Assembly (NCBI GenBank): GCA_030432875.1
Contig: JAUILP010000002.1
Location: 47,313 to 111,312 of the forward strand
DNA length: 64,000 nt
Origin: Oligoflexia bacterium
GTDB lineage: Bacteria > Bdellovibrionota_B > Oligoflexia > Oligoflexales > JAGOVF01
Direction of reading: 5' to 3'
Below the pieces are notes generated by a model. That model did no database searches. It worked only from the letters and a program-made list of their open reading frames with translations, and had not been told where the DNA came from. The position numbers and the translations under genes were made by a program. Position 1 is the stretch's first letter. Every line of letters begins with the position of its first letter. Shown here piece after piece: positions 28,199 to 36,452 of the stretch.

Positions 28199-30394
28199 CT
28201 ATTCTTTATGCAGGTAATAAAGAACCTTTCTGCCGCTTTTAATGACATCAATATTGATGCCCTCATCTTTTAATTTTTTAAGTAAACGTTTAGCAGATGC
28301 CAGCGAAATTCCTAGTTTTTCTGCTATTTCAGCGCTGGAAAGTGGGTTGCTGCTAAGAAGTTTTAAGATGTCATCATTGCCCTGAGCGCGTGCTGGATGG
28401 GGGCTGCGCATCTGAATGGCCTGCGAAAATAGCCGAACTTCTTGTGCGTGAATAATTATGGGGGCCATAGTAAAGGGGCAAAGGTTTCTTAGGCGCTGAA
28501 TGGCATTACGAATTTTTTGCTGCCAACCTTGCGAGCGTAAGCTCTGCATCCAAACATTTGTTTGCAGCTCTTCCATTTGGGCGTGGTAGTTGGGTTTTTG
28601 TATCAGATAGCCGAGCAGATCAAAAAGTGCTTCGTGTTTTGAAAGATCTACCTCATAAAATCCACTTATATTGATGATTTTAGTATCTGATCTATAATCG
28701 ATAAAAGGGGCAAAATAAATTCTGGTAAAGTTAGCAACAAGTTGCTCGCCCCATAGCTCAGAAATTCGGGGCGATTTTCCGCTCGCTGTTGCGAGCCAGG
28801 TTTGCATCAATAATTTGTCGACAAAGGGGACATAAGGTTTTTTTAAAGAATGGTTAAGAATTTTCTTAACCTCCTCAAAGGCACCACTTTGATAGGCTTC
28901 AACGCAGGTAAAAATATCTTCTTTTATGGATAGGGGCATTTTTCCTAATTCAGAGGTAATTTCTTTAAACTCGTCTCGGATTCCTTTTAGGCTTTCTATT
29001 TTTGAGCCACGGGCGAGTTCGCAAATAATTTTTCCATGCAAACCAATTCCCTTATGGAATTGATCGTTAAAAACACTGGATTTATCATAAATATCTGTAA
29101 AAATTTTTTCCGCTTCTTGATAATTCCCATGGATCAGTTGATCCCAAGCATTGGGGTGTAGCCATCCTAACAAGGCATAATGATTTTCCCGCAGGTTTTC
29201 CTTAATGGGGGGTTGAATGACTTGAGAAATTCGGCCAAGCCATGCTCCTTGTAAATTGAGTCTGTTAAGAGTGAGGAATTCTTCTAACGTATTGATTTCT
29301 AGATGTGAGATTTGTTGGATAGACGATTCGAGCACCTCCATACTTTTTTCAACTTTGCCTTCTTCCCACAAAATTTCTGCTCTTAAGTCATCATAGCGTT
29401 TTTTTAAGCGCGTACTGTCATCTGACTCAGCTAATGTGAATGTCATTTGCGCGTATTTTTTTGCGGGGGTTAATTGACCTAGGGCAAGGTAGCAAAATGA
29501 TATCATTGATAAAATATGAAGGCGACGCATGCTCTGTTCGCCAAAAGGCAAACTAAGAAGTGCTTTTTTAAAAAATGTGAGGGCACGGGGGAAATCGCCT
29601 TTGTGATAAAAATACAGCGCATCAAATGAGTTGCAGTAAGCTAGCGGCCCTTGTAGATTGGCTTTTTCCGCAATTTCACGAGTTTTTTTAATAAACTGAT
29701 AGGCCGTTTCGCGATTACCGGATCCCGCGTTATCAAAGGATGCGGCTGCATTGTAAAGAACCCGGGCAGCATTTTCCCAGTCACTGAGTTCAATATATAT
29801 TGGGGAGGCCTGTTCAAATAAAGAAGCTGCTTTATAATATTCGCCGATAAAATAATAGATTCTGGCGAGTTTTACCAAATAAGATACTTTTTCCGATTTG
29901 GCAATGGCAAGAGCAAGTACGCGTGGCTCAATATCTGCTAACAGAGTCAGGCAGCGGCTATTTTTACCTTCCTCAGCAAAACAATTGCAAATAAGAATTT
30001 CTGCTTGAAGGCGCTCTAAGGCAGTTGTATTACTAAGCCTAAGTAGGCGCTGTGCTTGTTCTTTCGCTTCGGTTGGGCGTCCTATTTCGAGGAGAACTTG
30101 AGCCCCGGTTAGGATAAACGTTGGGGTGTAAATGTTTTTGCAATGCTCAAAAATCACGCGGCCCAATTCCAAATCCCAGCTGGCTAGGGCGCCTTTTAAA
30201 AGTGCTTGCCATATCGATGAGTCATAGGACTGGGCCAGTTGATCATGGCGAAGCCTTTTAAATATATCCCAAAGAGCTTTCGAGTCTCTGCTACCTTCAA
30301 TAGCCATTTTAAATTTATTGAAGAAGTCTTCCCAAGTTTTCTTGGTTTTGCACGCTTTTAGCGCCTGCGTAAATTCTTGGGGATTTGTATCCAT
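28199..30394 (-). CDS. TPR-containing transcriptional regulator with two C-terminal DNA-binding-like domains
   Basis: A 731-residue cytoplasmic protein. Residues about 50-560 are helical TPR-type repeats (for example KSEKVSYLVKLARIYYFIGE and YKAASLFEQASPIYIELSDW). Residues about 575-650 resemble the OmpR/SARP-type winged helix, with VDLSKHEALFDLLGYLIQKP, then an LRSQGWQQKIRNAIQRLRNL-like recognition segment. Residues about 672-731 form a second winged helix (SSAEIAEKLGISLASAKRLL, ending in YYLHKE). The overall plan is that of large signal-integrating activators. It is divergent from the trypsin-like protease gene at 30648, a plausible target. The ligand is unknown. Confidence 0.7.
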   Translation of the reverse strand: MDTNPQEFTQALKACKTKKTWEDFFNKFKMAIEGSRDSKALWDIFKRLRHDQLAQSYDSSIWQALLKGALASWDLELGRVIFEHCKNIYTPTFILTGAQVLLEIGRPTEAKEQAQRLLRLSNTTALERLQAEILICNCFAEEGKNSRCLTLLADIEPRVLALAIAKSEKVSYLVKLARIYYFIGEYYKAASLFEQASPIYIELSDWENAARVLYNAAASFDNAGSGNRETAYQFIKKTREIAEKANLQGPLAYCNSFDALYFYHKGDFPRALTFFKKALLSLPFGEQSMRRLHILSMISFCYLALGQLTPAKKYAQMTFTLAESDDSTRLKKRYDDLRAEILWEEGKVEKSMEVLESSIQQISHLEINTLEEFLTLNRLNLQGAWLGRISQVIQPPIKENLRENHYALLGWLHPNAWDQLIHGNYQEAEKIFTDIYDKSSVFNDQFHKGIGLHGKIICELARGSKIESLKGIRDEFKEITSELGKMPLSIKEDIFTCVEAYQSGAFEEVKKILNHSLKKPYVPFVDKLLMQTWLATASGKSPRISELWGEQLVANFTRIYFAPFIDYRSDTKIINISGFYEVDLSKHEALFDLLGYLIQKPNYHAQMEELQTNVWMQSLRSQGWQQKIRNAIQRLRNLCPFTMAPIIIHAQEVRLFSQAIQMRSPHPARAQGNDDILKLLSSNPLSSAEIAEKLGISLASAKRLLKKLKDEGINIDVIKSGRKVLYYLHKE

Positions 30395-30647
30395 ATTAAA
30401 TGACTTTGCTCTCTAAATAAGGCCTAAACCAGGCCTGAATGATTACCAATTTTTGTGCTAAAAAGCCTTGCTAAGAAGGTCTTTTATTGATACTTTCATT
30501 AAATTAGTCATGTCAATTTAACAAACTTAGCTTACATTTCAAGCAAAGTCTTCAGGAATGGTCCACTTATTTGATCAGGATTGTCATTTAGGTTGATTTT
30601 TTATAAAGACGGCCACTGCTGTAGGTTTAAGAAAGGAGCTCAAGGAT

Positions 30648-32594
30648 ATGAGCGCAAGACGCCCAGCAATAATGAGGCAGCTGTTTTTTTTAAGCGGCCT
30701 GTTGACTTTTCCCGCTATGAGCGAGGCCCAAGGAAGCGCCGATAATTTGGAAATTATCAGTTCTGTTGTCATTCAATCTATTGGCGAAAATTCGCATTAT
30801 ATTTATCCCGCAGGAATTCCAATATTGACTGATGCGCAAAATGATTTTTATAGCTTTCGCATCGAACAGTATTTTAACTATCCCATCGATCCTATGGCTA
30901 TTAAGCCTTATGTCCACAGTAATTGGATTCTCGATGTTGGCCAAGGGTTTGATGGAAAACTACATGAAGAAGTAGCGCGCCATCTCCGTATGGCACGCCC
31001 CATTTGTGAAGAGGTCAATTATCTTTACCGCTGTTATATTGATTTGGAATTAGTGGATCCTTTGCCCGAGGGAAACTTAGGTATTACTCTATCGTATGAC
31101 ATTAATGGAAATGAAATATTTCCAATGGAGTCATCGTTTACTTTTATTGTCCTAAATGATGGAGATACTCAAGACGGTGTCATCTATGCGAGGGCAAAAG
31201 CAGAGGAGTTACTGCCAGAGTCCATCGCGCCATCGTCTCTTCTGTCGGCTCGCTCATTATCAAAAAGCCTTAATGCTGTTGGTCAGATATCTATAGAGGG
31301 TAAAGCCGCATTGGGTAGTGGTTTTGTTGTGGGCGAACTGGAAAGAATTTTGCCTATTTTTGATCGCGAAAATATTTTGGGCAAGGGCTTTTATCCCTCA
31401 AAAAACAATGCTTATATTGTGACTGCAGCCCACCTTTTTCCCAATCTATATTTACCGGTGCAAAGCAAGCTGATTGGCGGCAAGAATTTTATCTTTTCTG
31501 AAAATGATAGTTCATTAATTTATTTTTTTAGTCCCAGTGTCAAGTCTTTAGCCACTGGCCAGATAAAATTGAGATTAGTTGCGGCGAGTCTCGAAGCAGA
31601 TTTAGCTTTGCTCGAAGCAGATCCCGTCTCATTAGAGCTTTTTCTAAGCGAAAATTCTTTGACCCATTTGCCGCGACTTAATATTGCCTCCGCTGTCGCT
31701 GATGAAACGCGTTTTTTAGTACTAGGGTTTCCTTCAAAAGAAAAAGGCAAAATTAGCGCGCTGATTGGAGGGGTAACCCCTACGTCGTGGAACACTCGGG
31801 AGTCAACTAATTTTAGCCCCTTACCTAAAATGAAGCTAAAATCAATATCAGAAGAATTTATCGGTAGTAGTGGTCTTTCTGGCGGACCGGTGATCAATCA
31901 TAAAGGCGAGGTTGTTGGGGTAACTTTGGAAAAGGCTGATTTTGGCACCAGCGTTATTGCCATTAATCTTGTCTCCGTGCAGGAAGGTGTTCTTGCAACG
32001 CCGATTAGCCACCTTGATTGCCGTATCTTCTTCAATCCTTACGAGCTAACTTTGACCTTAGTCAATAACAAACCCTCCAATTGTAACAATAAATCTTTAG
32101 AAGGCTTTGGGAGCCATCCCAAACTGAGGGGAATTTGGCAATTTCAGGAAGTTTTGGGTTTTAGTAAACAAGCTAATATGCAGAAGCGTTATTTTTTAGA
32201 TACCTTAAGTGAGCAGTCGATTATTCATGGTCATGTGATCATTTTTGATAAGGCTATTGTAGATGGCACCAATATCCTTAAAACCAAGCCAGATAATTTA
32301 GTTTTAGATCCTTCACTCTGGAGTGGTCTCGGCGATGAATTTAGTATAAAGGGATATAACTTTAACCCTAATAACTTTAAACCTCTCGAGGTAAAAGGCA
32401 TACGCGTTACGACTGAAGGTGGTGATGGAGGCATCTTTTCATCTGGCTCAATTGTTACTGCGTATAGAGACTCTGTAAGAAGCTCTTTCACAGCAGTAAG
32501 TTCGCTACGAGATTTTGTTGAGTGGATGAATAACTATAGCCAATCGCCTGATTTTATGGACCTTATTTGTTTTGATACCCAGTATTGTGGCTAA
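30648..32594 (+). CDS. Secreted trypsin-like serine protease
   Basis: A 648-residue protein with an AAGGA ribosome site and a signal peptide (cleavage near SEAQ). After an unassigned domain of about 180 residues, a chymotrypsin-fold protease spans about 205-460: GSGFVVGE, catalytic His262 in VTAAHLF, Asp318 in ADLALLEA, and Ser411 in SSGLSGGPVI. GLSGGP replaces the textbook GDSGGP, which is common in bacterial S1B/HtrA-like enzymes. The last 190 residues are not recognised. No PDZ domain was seen. It probably acts in the periplasm or outside the cell. Confidence 0.8.
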   Translation: MSARRPAIMRQLFFLSGLLTFPAMSEAQGSADNLEIISSVVIQSIGENSHYIYPAGIPILTDAQNDFYSFRIEQYFNYPIDPMAIKPYVHSNWILDVGQGFDGKLHEEVARHLRMARPICEEVNYLYRCYIDLELVDPLPEGNLGITLSYDINGNEIFPMESSFTFIVLNDGDTQDGVIYARAKAEELLPESIAPSSLLSARSLSKSLNAVGQISIEGKAALGSGFVVGELERILPIFDRENILGKGFYPSKNNAYIVTAAHLFPNLYLPVQSKLIGGKNFIFSENDSSLIYFFSPSVKSLATGQIKLRLVAASLEADLALLEADPVSLELFLSENSLTHLPRLNIASAVADETRFLVLGFPSKEKGKISALIGGVTPTSWNTRESTNFSPLPKMKLKSISEEFIGSSGLSGGPVINHKGEVVGVTLEKADFGTSVIAINLVSVQEGVLATPISHLDCRIFFNPYELTLTLVNNKPSNCNNKSLEGFGSHPKLRGIWQFQEVLGFSKQANMQKRYFLDTLSEQSIIHGHVIIFDKAIVDGTNILKTKPDNLVLDPSLWSGLGDEFSIKGYNFNPNNFKPLEVKGIRVTTEGGDGGIFSSGSIVTAYRDSVRSSFTAVSSLRDFVEWMNNYSQSPDFMDLICFDTQYCG

Positions 32595-32604
32595 AAAGGT
32601 AAGG

Positions 32605-32715
32605 TCTCAAAAAGTGCTGGGATGCAAGGCGACGCCCAGCACCACAGCGTAGTTTACCTTGGGTGAATGAGCAGCGAAGCGCAGGTGGCAAGGCCGCAGA
32701 CCGGTGCTTTTTGAT
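32605..32715 (+). repeat. Dispersed imperfect-palindrome repeat, copy B
   Basis: Runs from TCTCAAAAAGTGC to GGTGCTTTTTGAT and matches copy A at 19809-19914 along its length. It fills the gap between two convergent genes, 10 nt after the protease stop and 8 nt before the PilZ gene stop, where its hairpin could act as a bidirectional transcription stop. Confidence 0.8.
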
Positions 32716-32723
32716 ACAATTTA

Positions 32724-33470
32724 CTAAAAAAGCTTAAGAAGGCGTGCTGTAATAATCTCAGTATTAACTAGGGGATTTTGTTTTGGAATAGTTTTGAGGA
32801 TACAGAGTGTTTGGGCTATAGTTTCTAGATCGATACTTGGGTCAGGAATCATTTGCGCACTGGTTCCTATTTTTACGATACTTTTGGCCGTCGAAATAAT
32901 TTCATCAGAAAGCTTACATTCCAGGTATTTTTGTTTTTGCCTCAAAGTGAGATGAAGCCAGGGTTCTAACTCCCCACTGGCATCTTGCTTGGGCATGAGT
33001 GTGAGATCTGTTGGGCCGTCTCCCCTGAAAAAAAGCTTCTGGCCATCCTGCTGTTTGGTAAATTCGGCAGAAATTTTTTGCATACTTTTTCCAATCCGAA
33101 GATACTCCAAATAACCTCTCAAAAAAAGAAGGCATTGTGGTTGCATATGTAAAAACTGCAGTCCCATATTTTTTTCATTTTGGTAGATCATTTTTACGTC
33201 ACAATCAATGCGTTTGCCTAGAATGCTCAGTTGGCAGGAAAAGCTGGGGCTTGCGATAGGCTTTTGGGGGCTTAGGGTCGAGATGCCGCCATAACTAATC
33301 GAAACTACTTCAATATTTTCATTGTCTAGGTGAAGACACGCGAATCGTTGATCCTGAAGGTAGTAGCGATCAAAGCTTCTATTTTCAACTTTTAATTGCT
33401 GAGGAGGTGCTGGGGTGAATTCGCAATTCGCTTCCGGTTCTTGCTTTTTAAAAAAATTCCAAAGTCCCAT
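32724..33470 (-). CDS. PilZ-like domain protein
   Basis: A 248-residue cytoplasmic protein. Residues about 34-110 look like a PilZ domain: RYYLQDQRF, then VVSISYGGIS (the place of the [D/N]xSxxG motif, here with Ser instead of Asp/Asn) and GLQFLHM at the end of the barrel. PilZ domains bind cyclic di-GMP, but the RxxxR and DxSxxG residues are imperfect here, so binding is doubtful. The C-terminal 130 residues are unassigned. It is convergent with the protease gene. Confidence 0.55.
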   Translation of the reverse strand: MGLWNFFKKQEPEANCEFTPAPPQQLKVENRSFDRYYLQDQRFACLHLDNENIEVVSISYGGISTLSPQKPIASPSFSCQLSILGKRIDCDVKMIYQNEKNMGLQFLHMQPQCLLFLRGYLEYLRIGKSMQKISAEFTKQQDGQKLFFRGDGPTDLTLMPKQDASGELEPWLHLTLRQKQKYLECKLSDEIISTAKSIVKIGTSAQMIPDPSIDLETIAQTLCILKTIPKQNPLVNTEIITARLLKLF

Positions 33471-34067
33471 ATCACAGCCTTTTTATTATAGGTTTACCTA
33501 AGTCGTCTGTTCTTAGGTCTTTTATCTTGCCTTGAGTTGATCGCCCATTTTTCTTCCGGTTGATGACTTTTTAAGACGCCGTGTCATGTGTGAGACCTAG
33601 AACAATCCTAATTGATTTTGTCCCAGGGTATTGACGTTTATCTACCTGACCTAACCCCCTAAATGCCCATGCTAAGTCAGCTTTCAGGCCAGTTAAGCAC
33701 TTGGGTCTTCGGCTCACGGAACTATTTTCTCGAGAAAAAAAATATAACCAACTGATATTAAAAGTTTTATAAATCACTTGTGATGCTAAAACCTCGGAGC
33801 TCTTTTGGTTTTCCTTTCATTCTTTCTGGAAGTTGTGCAGAGTATGTTTACCTCTTGATTAATTTTAATAATTGAGCGAAACTTAGGCTTCACGGGCTGT
33901 CATAGCAAGTGCCGCGCTGGTTATCCTGGTTATATTTGGATAACGCCCTCTTTTTTTTCTCTGCTCTTGGTTTCTTCAACAACGTCGAACCTGGAAAAAA
34001 ATTGGCTGTAGGTTGGTCTCTTTGGTTAGCAGGGAAGGGCAGCACGTGGTCATTTTAAGGATAACGC
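33471..34067. other. 597-bp region before rimP
   Basis: No convincing gene. I looked for a tRNA (an initiator tRNA often precedes rimP) and did not find one. A short minus-strand ORF at 33571-33777 lacks a ribosome site and coding character. The right half contains a hairpin plus T-run (33919-33959), listed separately. Confidence 0.5.
33919..33959 (+). terminator. Hairpin plus T-run in the rimP leader
   Basis: GTTATCC and GGATAAC arms around an 11-nt loop are followed by gccctcTTTTTTTT. No gene on the plus strand ends upstream, so this is either the 3' end of an unseen small RNA or an attenuator in the leader of the rimP-nusA operon, about 110 nt before rimP. Confidence 0.5.
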
Positions 34068-34550
34068 TTGGGTGACATGAACGCTTTTCAACGAATTTTA
34101 TGGACGATCCAAATTATTGATGAACATGTCAATGATCTTGGGTTTCGTTGTATAGAGGCCGAATGGTTGGCGCATACCGGTACCCTGCGTATCTATATAG
34201 ATCATGTGACTCCTCAGGAAACTGGGATCAATCATGTGGATTGTGGGACCGTGACACGTGTTGTTGACGACATAGCCTCTATAGAAGAGCACTATAATGG
34301 CCTTAAGGCTTTAGAGGTAAGCTCTCCTGGCGTAGAGAGACCAATGCGATTGGCTCAAGATTTTTTGAAGGAAGTGGGCAAAGAAATCTCTGTCGCCTTA
34401 GTCGAATCAGTAACAGGGCAAATGAATGGTCAGGGAATCCTTAAGTCCGTTAGTGCAGAAGGTGTTCTTTCTTTGGATGTCGGTGGGCGGCTCTGGAGCT
34501 TCCCCATTGAAAAAGTTAAAAAAGCGCGTACTATTTATCATTGGGGATAA
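34068..34550 (+). CDS. rimP: Ribosome maturation factor RimP
   Basis: A 160-residue protein that assists 30S subunit maturation. It has the family LRIYIDH strand, the CGTVTRVVDD segment and the diagnostic LEVSSPGVERPM motif at about 84-95, followed by the SH3-like C-terminal domain ending at the FPIEKVKKARTIY strand. The TTG at 34068 has AAGG 7 nt upstream. An ATG three codons later (34077) is the alternative. It starts the rimP-nusA-infB-rbfA-truB cluster. Confidence 0.93.
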   Translation: MGDMNAFQRILWTIQIIDEHVNDLGFRCIEAEWLAHTGTLRIYIDHVTPQETGINHVDCGTVTRVVDDIASIEEHYNGLKALEVSSPGVERPMRLAQDFLKEVGKEISVALVESVTGQMNGQGILKSVSAEGVLSLDVGGRLWSFPIEKVKKARTIYHWG

Positions 34551-34621
34551 TCGTTAATAATCTAATGATATCAGCGTTGTTTCTCAGTCATTAATCAATT
34601 TTTTTTAAAAGGTAAACAATT

Positions 34622-36211
34622 GTGGAAAACTTGGGACTAGGCGGACAATTAAAAAAAGTTATTAGCACAGTGAGCCTCGATAAGAACTTAGACAAGAATG
34701 TAATTATAGAAGCGTTGGAGCATGCGGTCATGCATGCGGCACGAAGGACTTTTGGGACGAGCGCCGACCTAGAAGCGCAGTACAACGAAGAAAGTGATGA
34801 AATTGAATTGTTTCAGTTTCGTACTGTAGTTGAGCACGATGATGTTGATAACCCCTACGTAGAAATTGATATTGAAGAAGCGAAAACATTCGATGAAAAT
34901 GCAGAAATTGGTGATTCTATAGGTGTTAAAATCGACACCAATCAATTTGGGCGCATCGCCGCTCAATCCGCAAAACAAATCATCATGCAAAAAGTACGTG
35001 ACGCTGAACGTGCACAAGTTTATGAAGAATTTAAAGATCGGGTTGGAGAAATTTTGAGTGGTGTTGTGCGGCGCTTCGAGCGCAATGATATCATCGTCGA
35101 TTTGGGGCGGGCTGAAGCCGTGATCCCTTACAAAGAACAAATTCCCACTGAACGTTTTAAAGTAAAAGATAGAATTCAAGCCTGTGTGATTGAAATTAAG
35201 CGCTCTTCCCGTGGCCCCCAAATTGTGATGTCTCGGGCTCATACGGGGTTTTTAGTAAAACTTTTCGCGCAAACAGTTTCAGAGATTTATGATGGTATCG
35301 TTACCATTGAAGCTGCCGCTCGTGATCCTGGTTTTAGATCCAAAGTAGCTGTTTATTCACGAGATGCTTCAGTTGATCCGGTCGGTGCTTGTATCGGTCA
35401 GCGTCGGCAGCGCGTGCAATCAGTGGTAAACGAACTCAATGGCGAAAAGATTGATATTATTCAGTGGGATAAGGATCCTGCAAAATTTGTCTGCAATACC
35501 TTGAGGCCTGCAGCGGTGTCTAAAGTCATTGTTGATAATACCAACCATAGCATGGAAGTGATCGTTCCAGATGATCAGCTTTCTTTAGCGATCGGCAAAA
35601 AAGGCCAGAATGTTAAGTTGGCGGCCCAACTAACGGGTTGGCGTCTTGACATTAAGAGTGAGGCTAAGCTTGAGGAACAAATGCAGGTGTCCAAACAAGT
35701 CCTTGCTGATTTGACCGGCTTAGGCATAATGCATGCGGAAATATTAGCCAATGAAGGCATCAAAAATATTGAAGAACTTTCTCAGTTAAATGTTAGGACG
35801 CTCGTCCGTCTTATCAACTTAGAGGAAAGTGAGGCAGAAAGAATTCTTGCCCTCTCACAAGAACTGGTTGCTACCGGTAAATACTCGTCTCCAAAGGCTC
35901 ACGGTAACGGAAAGCCTGCGAGTGAGGCCGATGAATTTAGTGCCAATGCTGTTGCGGCTCCAGAAGTAGATCATGCCAAAAATTTCTTAGAAGAAGAACG
36001 TCAACGTAGAATTGAAGTTTTTATGCATTTAAGTGCTGTAGGTGAAGCTTCCGCACACTCTTTAGCTGATGCTGGCTATGCCACTATCGGTGATGTTCTT
36101 GCTGATTCCGCTGAAGAGGTAGCGCAAAAAACCGGGTTACCTATTAGCATTGCAAAAACGATTCAAATTGCCGCAGATCGCTATTTACAAGGAGGTGTGA
36201 ATCGGAACTAG
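34622..36211 (+). CDS. nusA: Transcription elongation/termination factor NusA
   Basis: A 529-residue RNA-polymerase-binding protein with a GTG start behind an aaaagg site. The domains are N-terminal polymerase-binding (about 1-135), S1 (about 138-205, VGEILSGVVRRFERNDIIVD), KH1 and KH2 (about 206-350, with SVDPVGACIGQRRQRVQSV and LSLAIGKKGQNVKLAAQLTG), and two C-terminal helix-hairpin-helix acidic repeats (about 360-425 and 455-525). It controls pausing, termination and antitermination. Confidence 0.97.
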   Translation: MENLGLGGQLKKVISTVSLDKNLDKNVIIEALEHAVMHAARRTFGTSADLEAQYNEESDEIELFQFRTVVEHDDVDNPYVEIDIEEAKTFDENAEIGDSIGVKIDTNQFGRIAAQSAKQIIMQKVRDAERAQVYEEFKDRVGEILSGVVRRFERNDIIVDLGRAEAVIPYKEQIPTERFKVKDRIQACVIEIKRSSRGPQIVMSRAHTGFLVKLFAQTVSEIYDGIVTIEAAARDPGFRSKVAVYSRDASVDPVGACIGQRRQRVQSVVNELNGEKIDIIQWDKDPAKFVCNTLRPAAVSKVIVDNTNHSMEVIVPDDQLSLAIGKKGQNVKLAAQLTGWRLDIKSEAKLEEQMQVSKQVLADLTGLGIMHAEILANEGIKNIEELSQLNVRTLVRLINLEESEAERILALSQELVATGKYSSPKAHGNGKPASEADEFSANAVAAPEVDHAKNFLEEERQRRIEVFMHLSAVGEASAHSLADAGYATIGDVLADSAEEVAQKTGLPISIAKTIQIAADRYLQGGVNRN

Positions 36212-36452
36212 TGTTTTTTTAGTCCCACGCTTTGTCTTCGTGCTTATGATTCGGTTAGCGGGGAACTTGCAAAAGCTCTTTATGTCATCTTGGTGAATAA
36301 ATTATTGTTTTTAAATCTGTAAGTATTGCCAGGAAAAAGATTTAAAGAAAGGTTCCATAGAGTTAATTGTTCATGTTTCTTAGCAAAAAATGGTCGTTAA
36401 GTTTTTTAGAATTTTGGCGAATTTAGCGCCGCAACTAAGGGTATAGTATTAT

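Noticed and set aside
33571..33777. 68-residue minus-strand ORF
   Set aside because: No ribosome site, Arg/Ser-rich composition without domain character; likely chance.
33780..34067. Initiator tRNA upstream of rimP
   Set aside because: No cloverleaf or T-loop sequence could be found.
36212..36452. ylxR gene between nusA and infB
   Set aside because: No frame in this gap shows the expected YlxR motifs.
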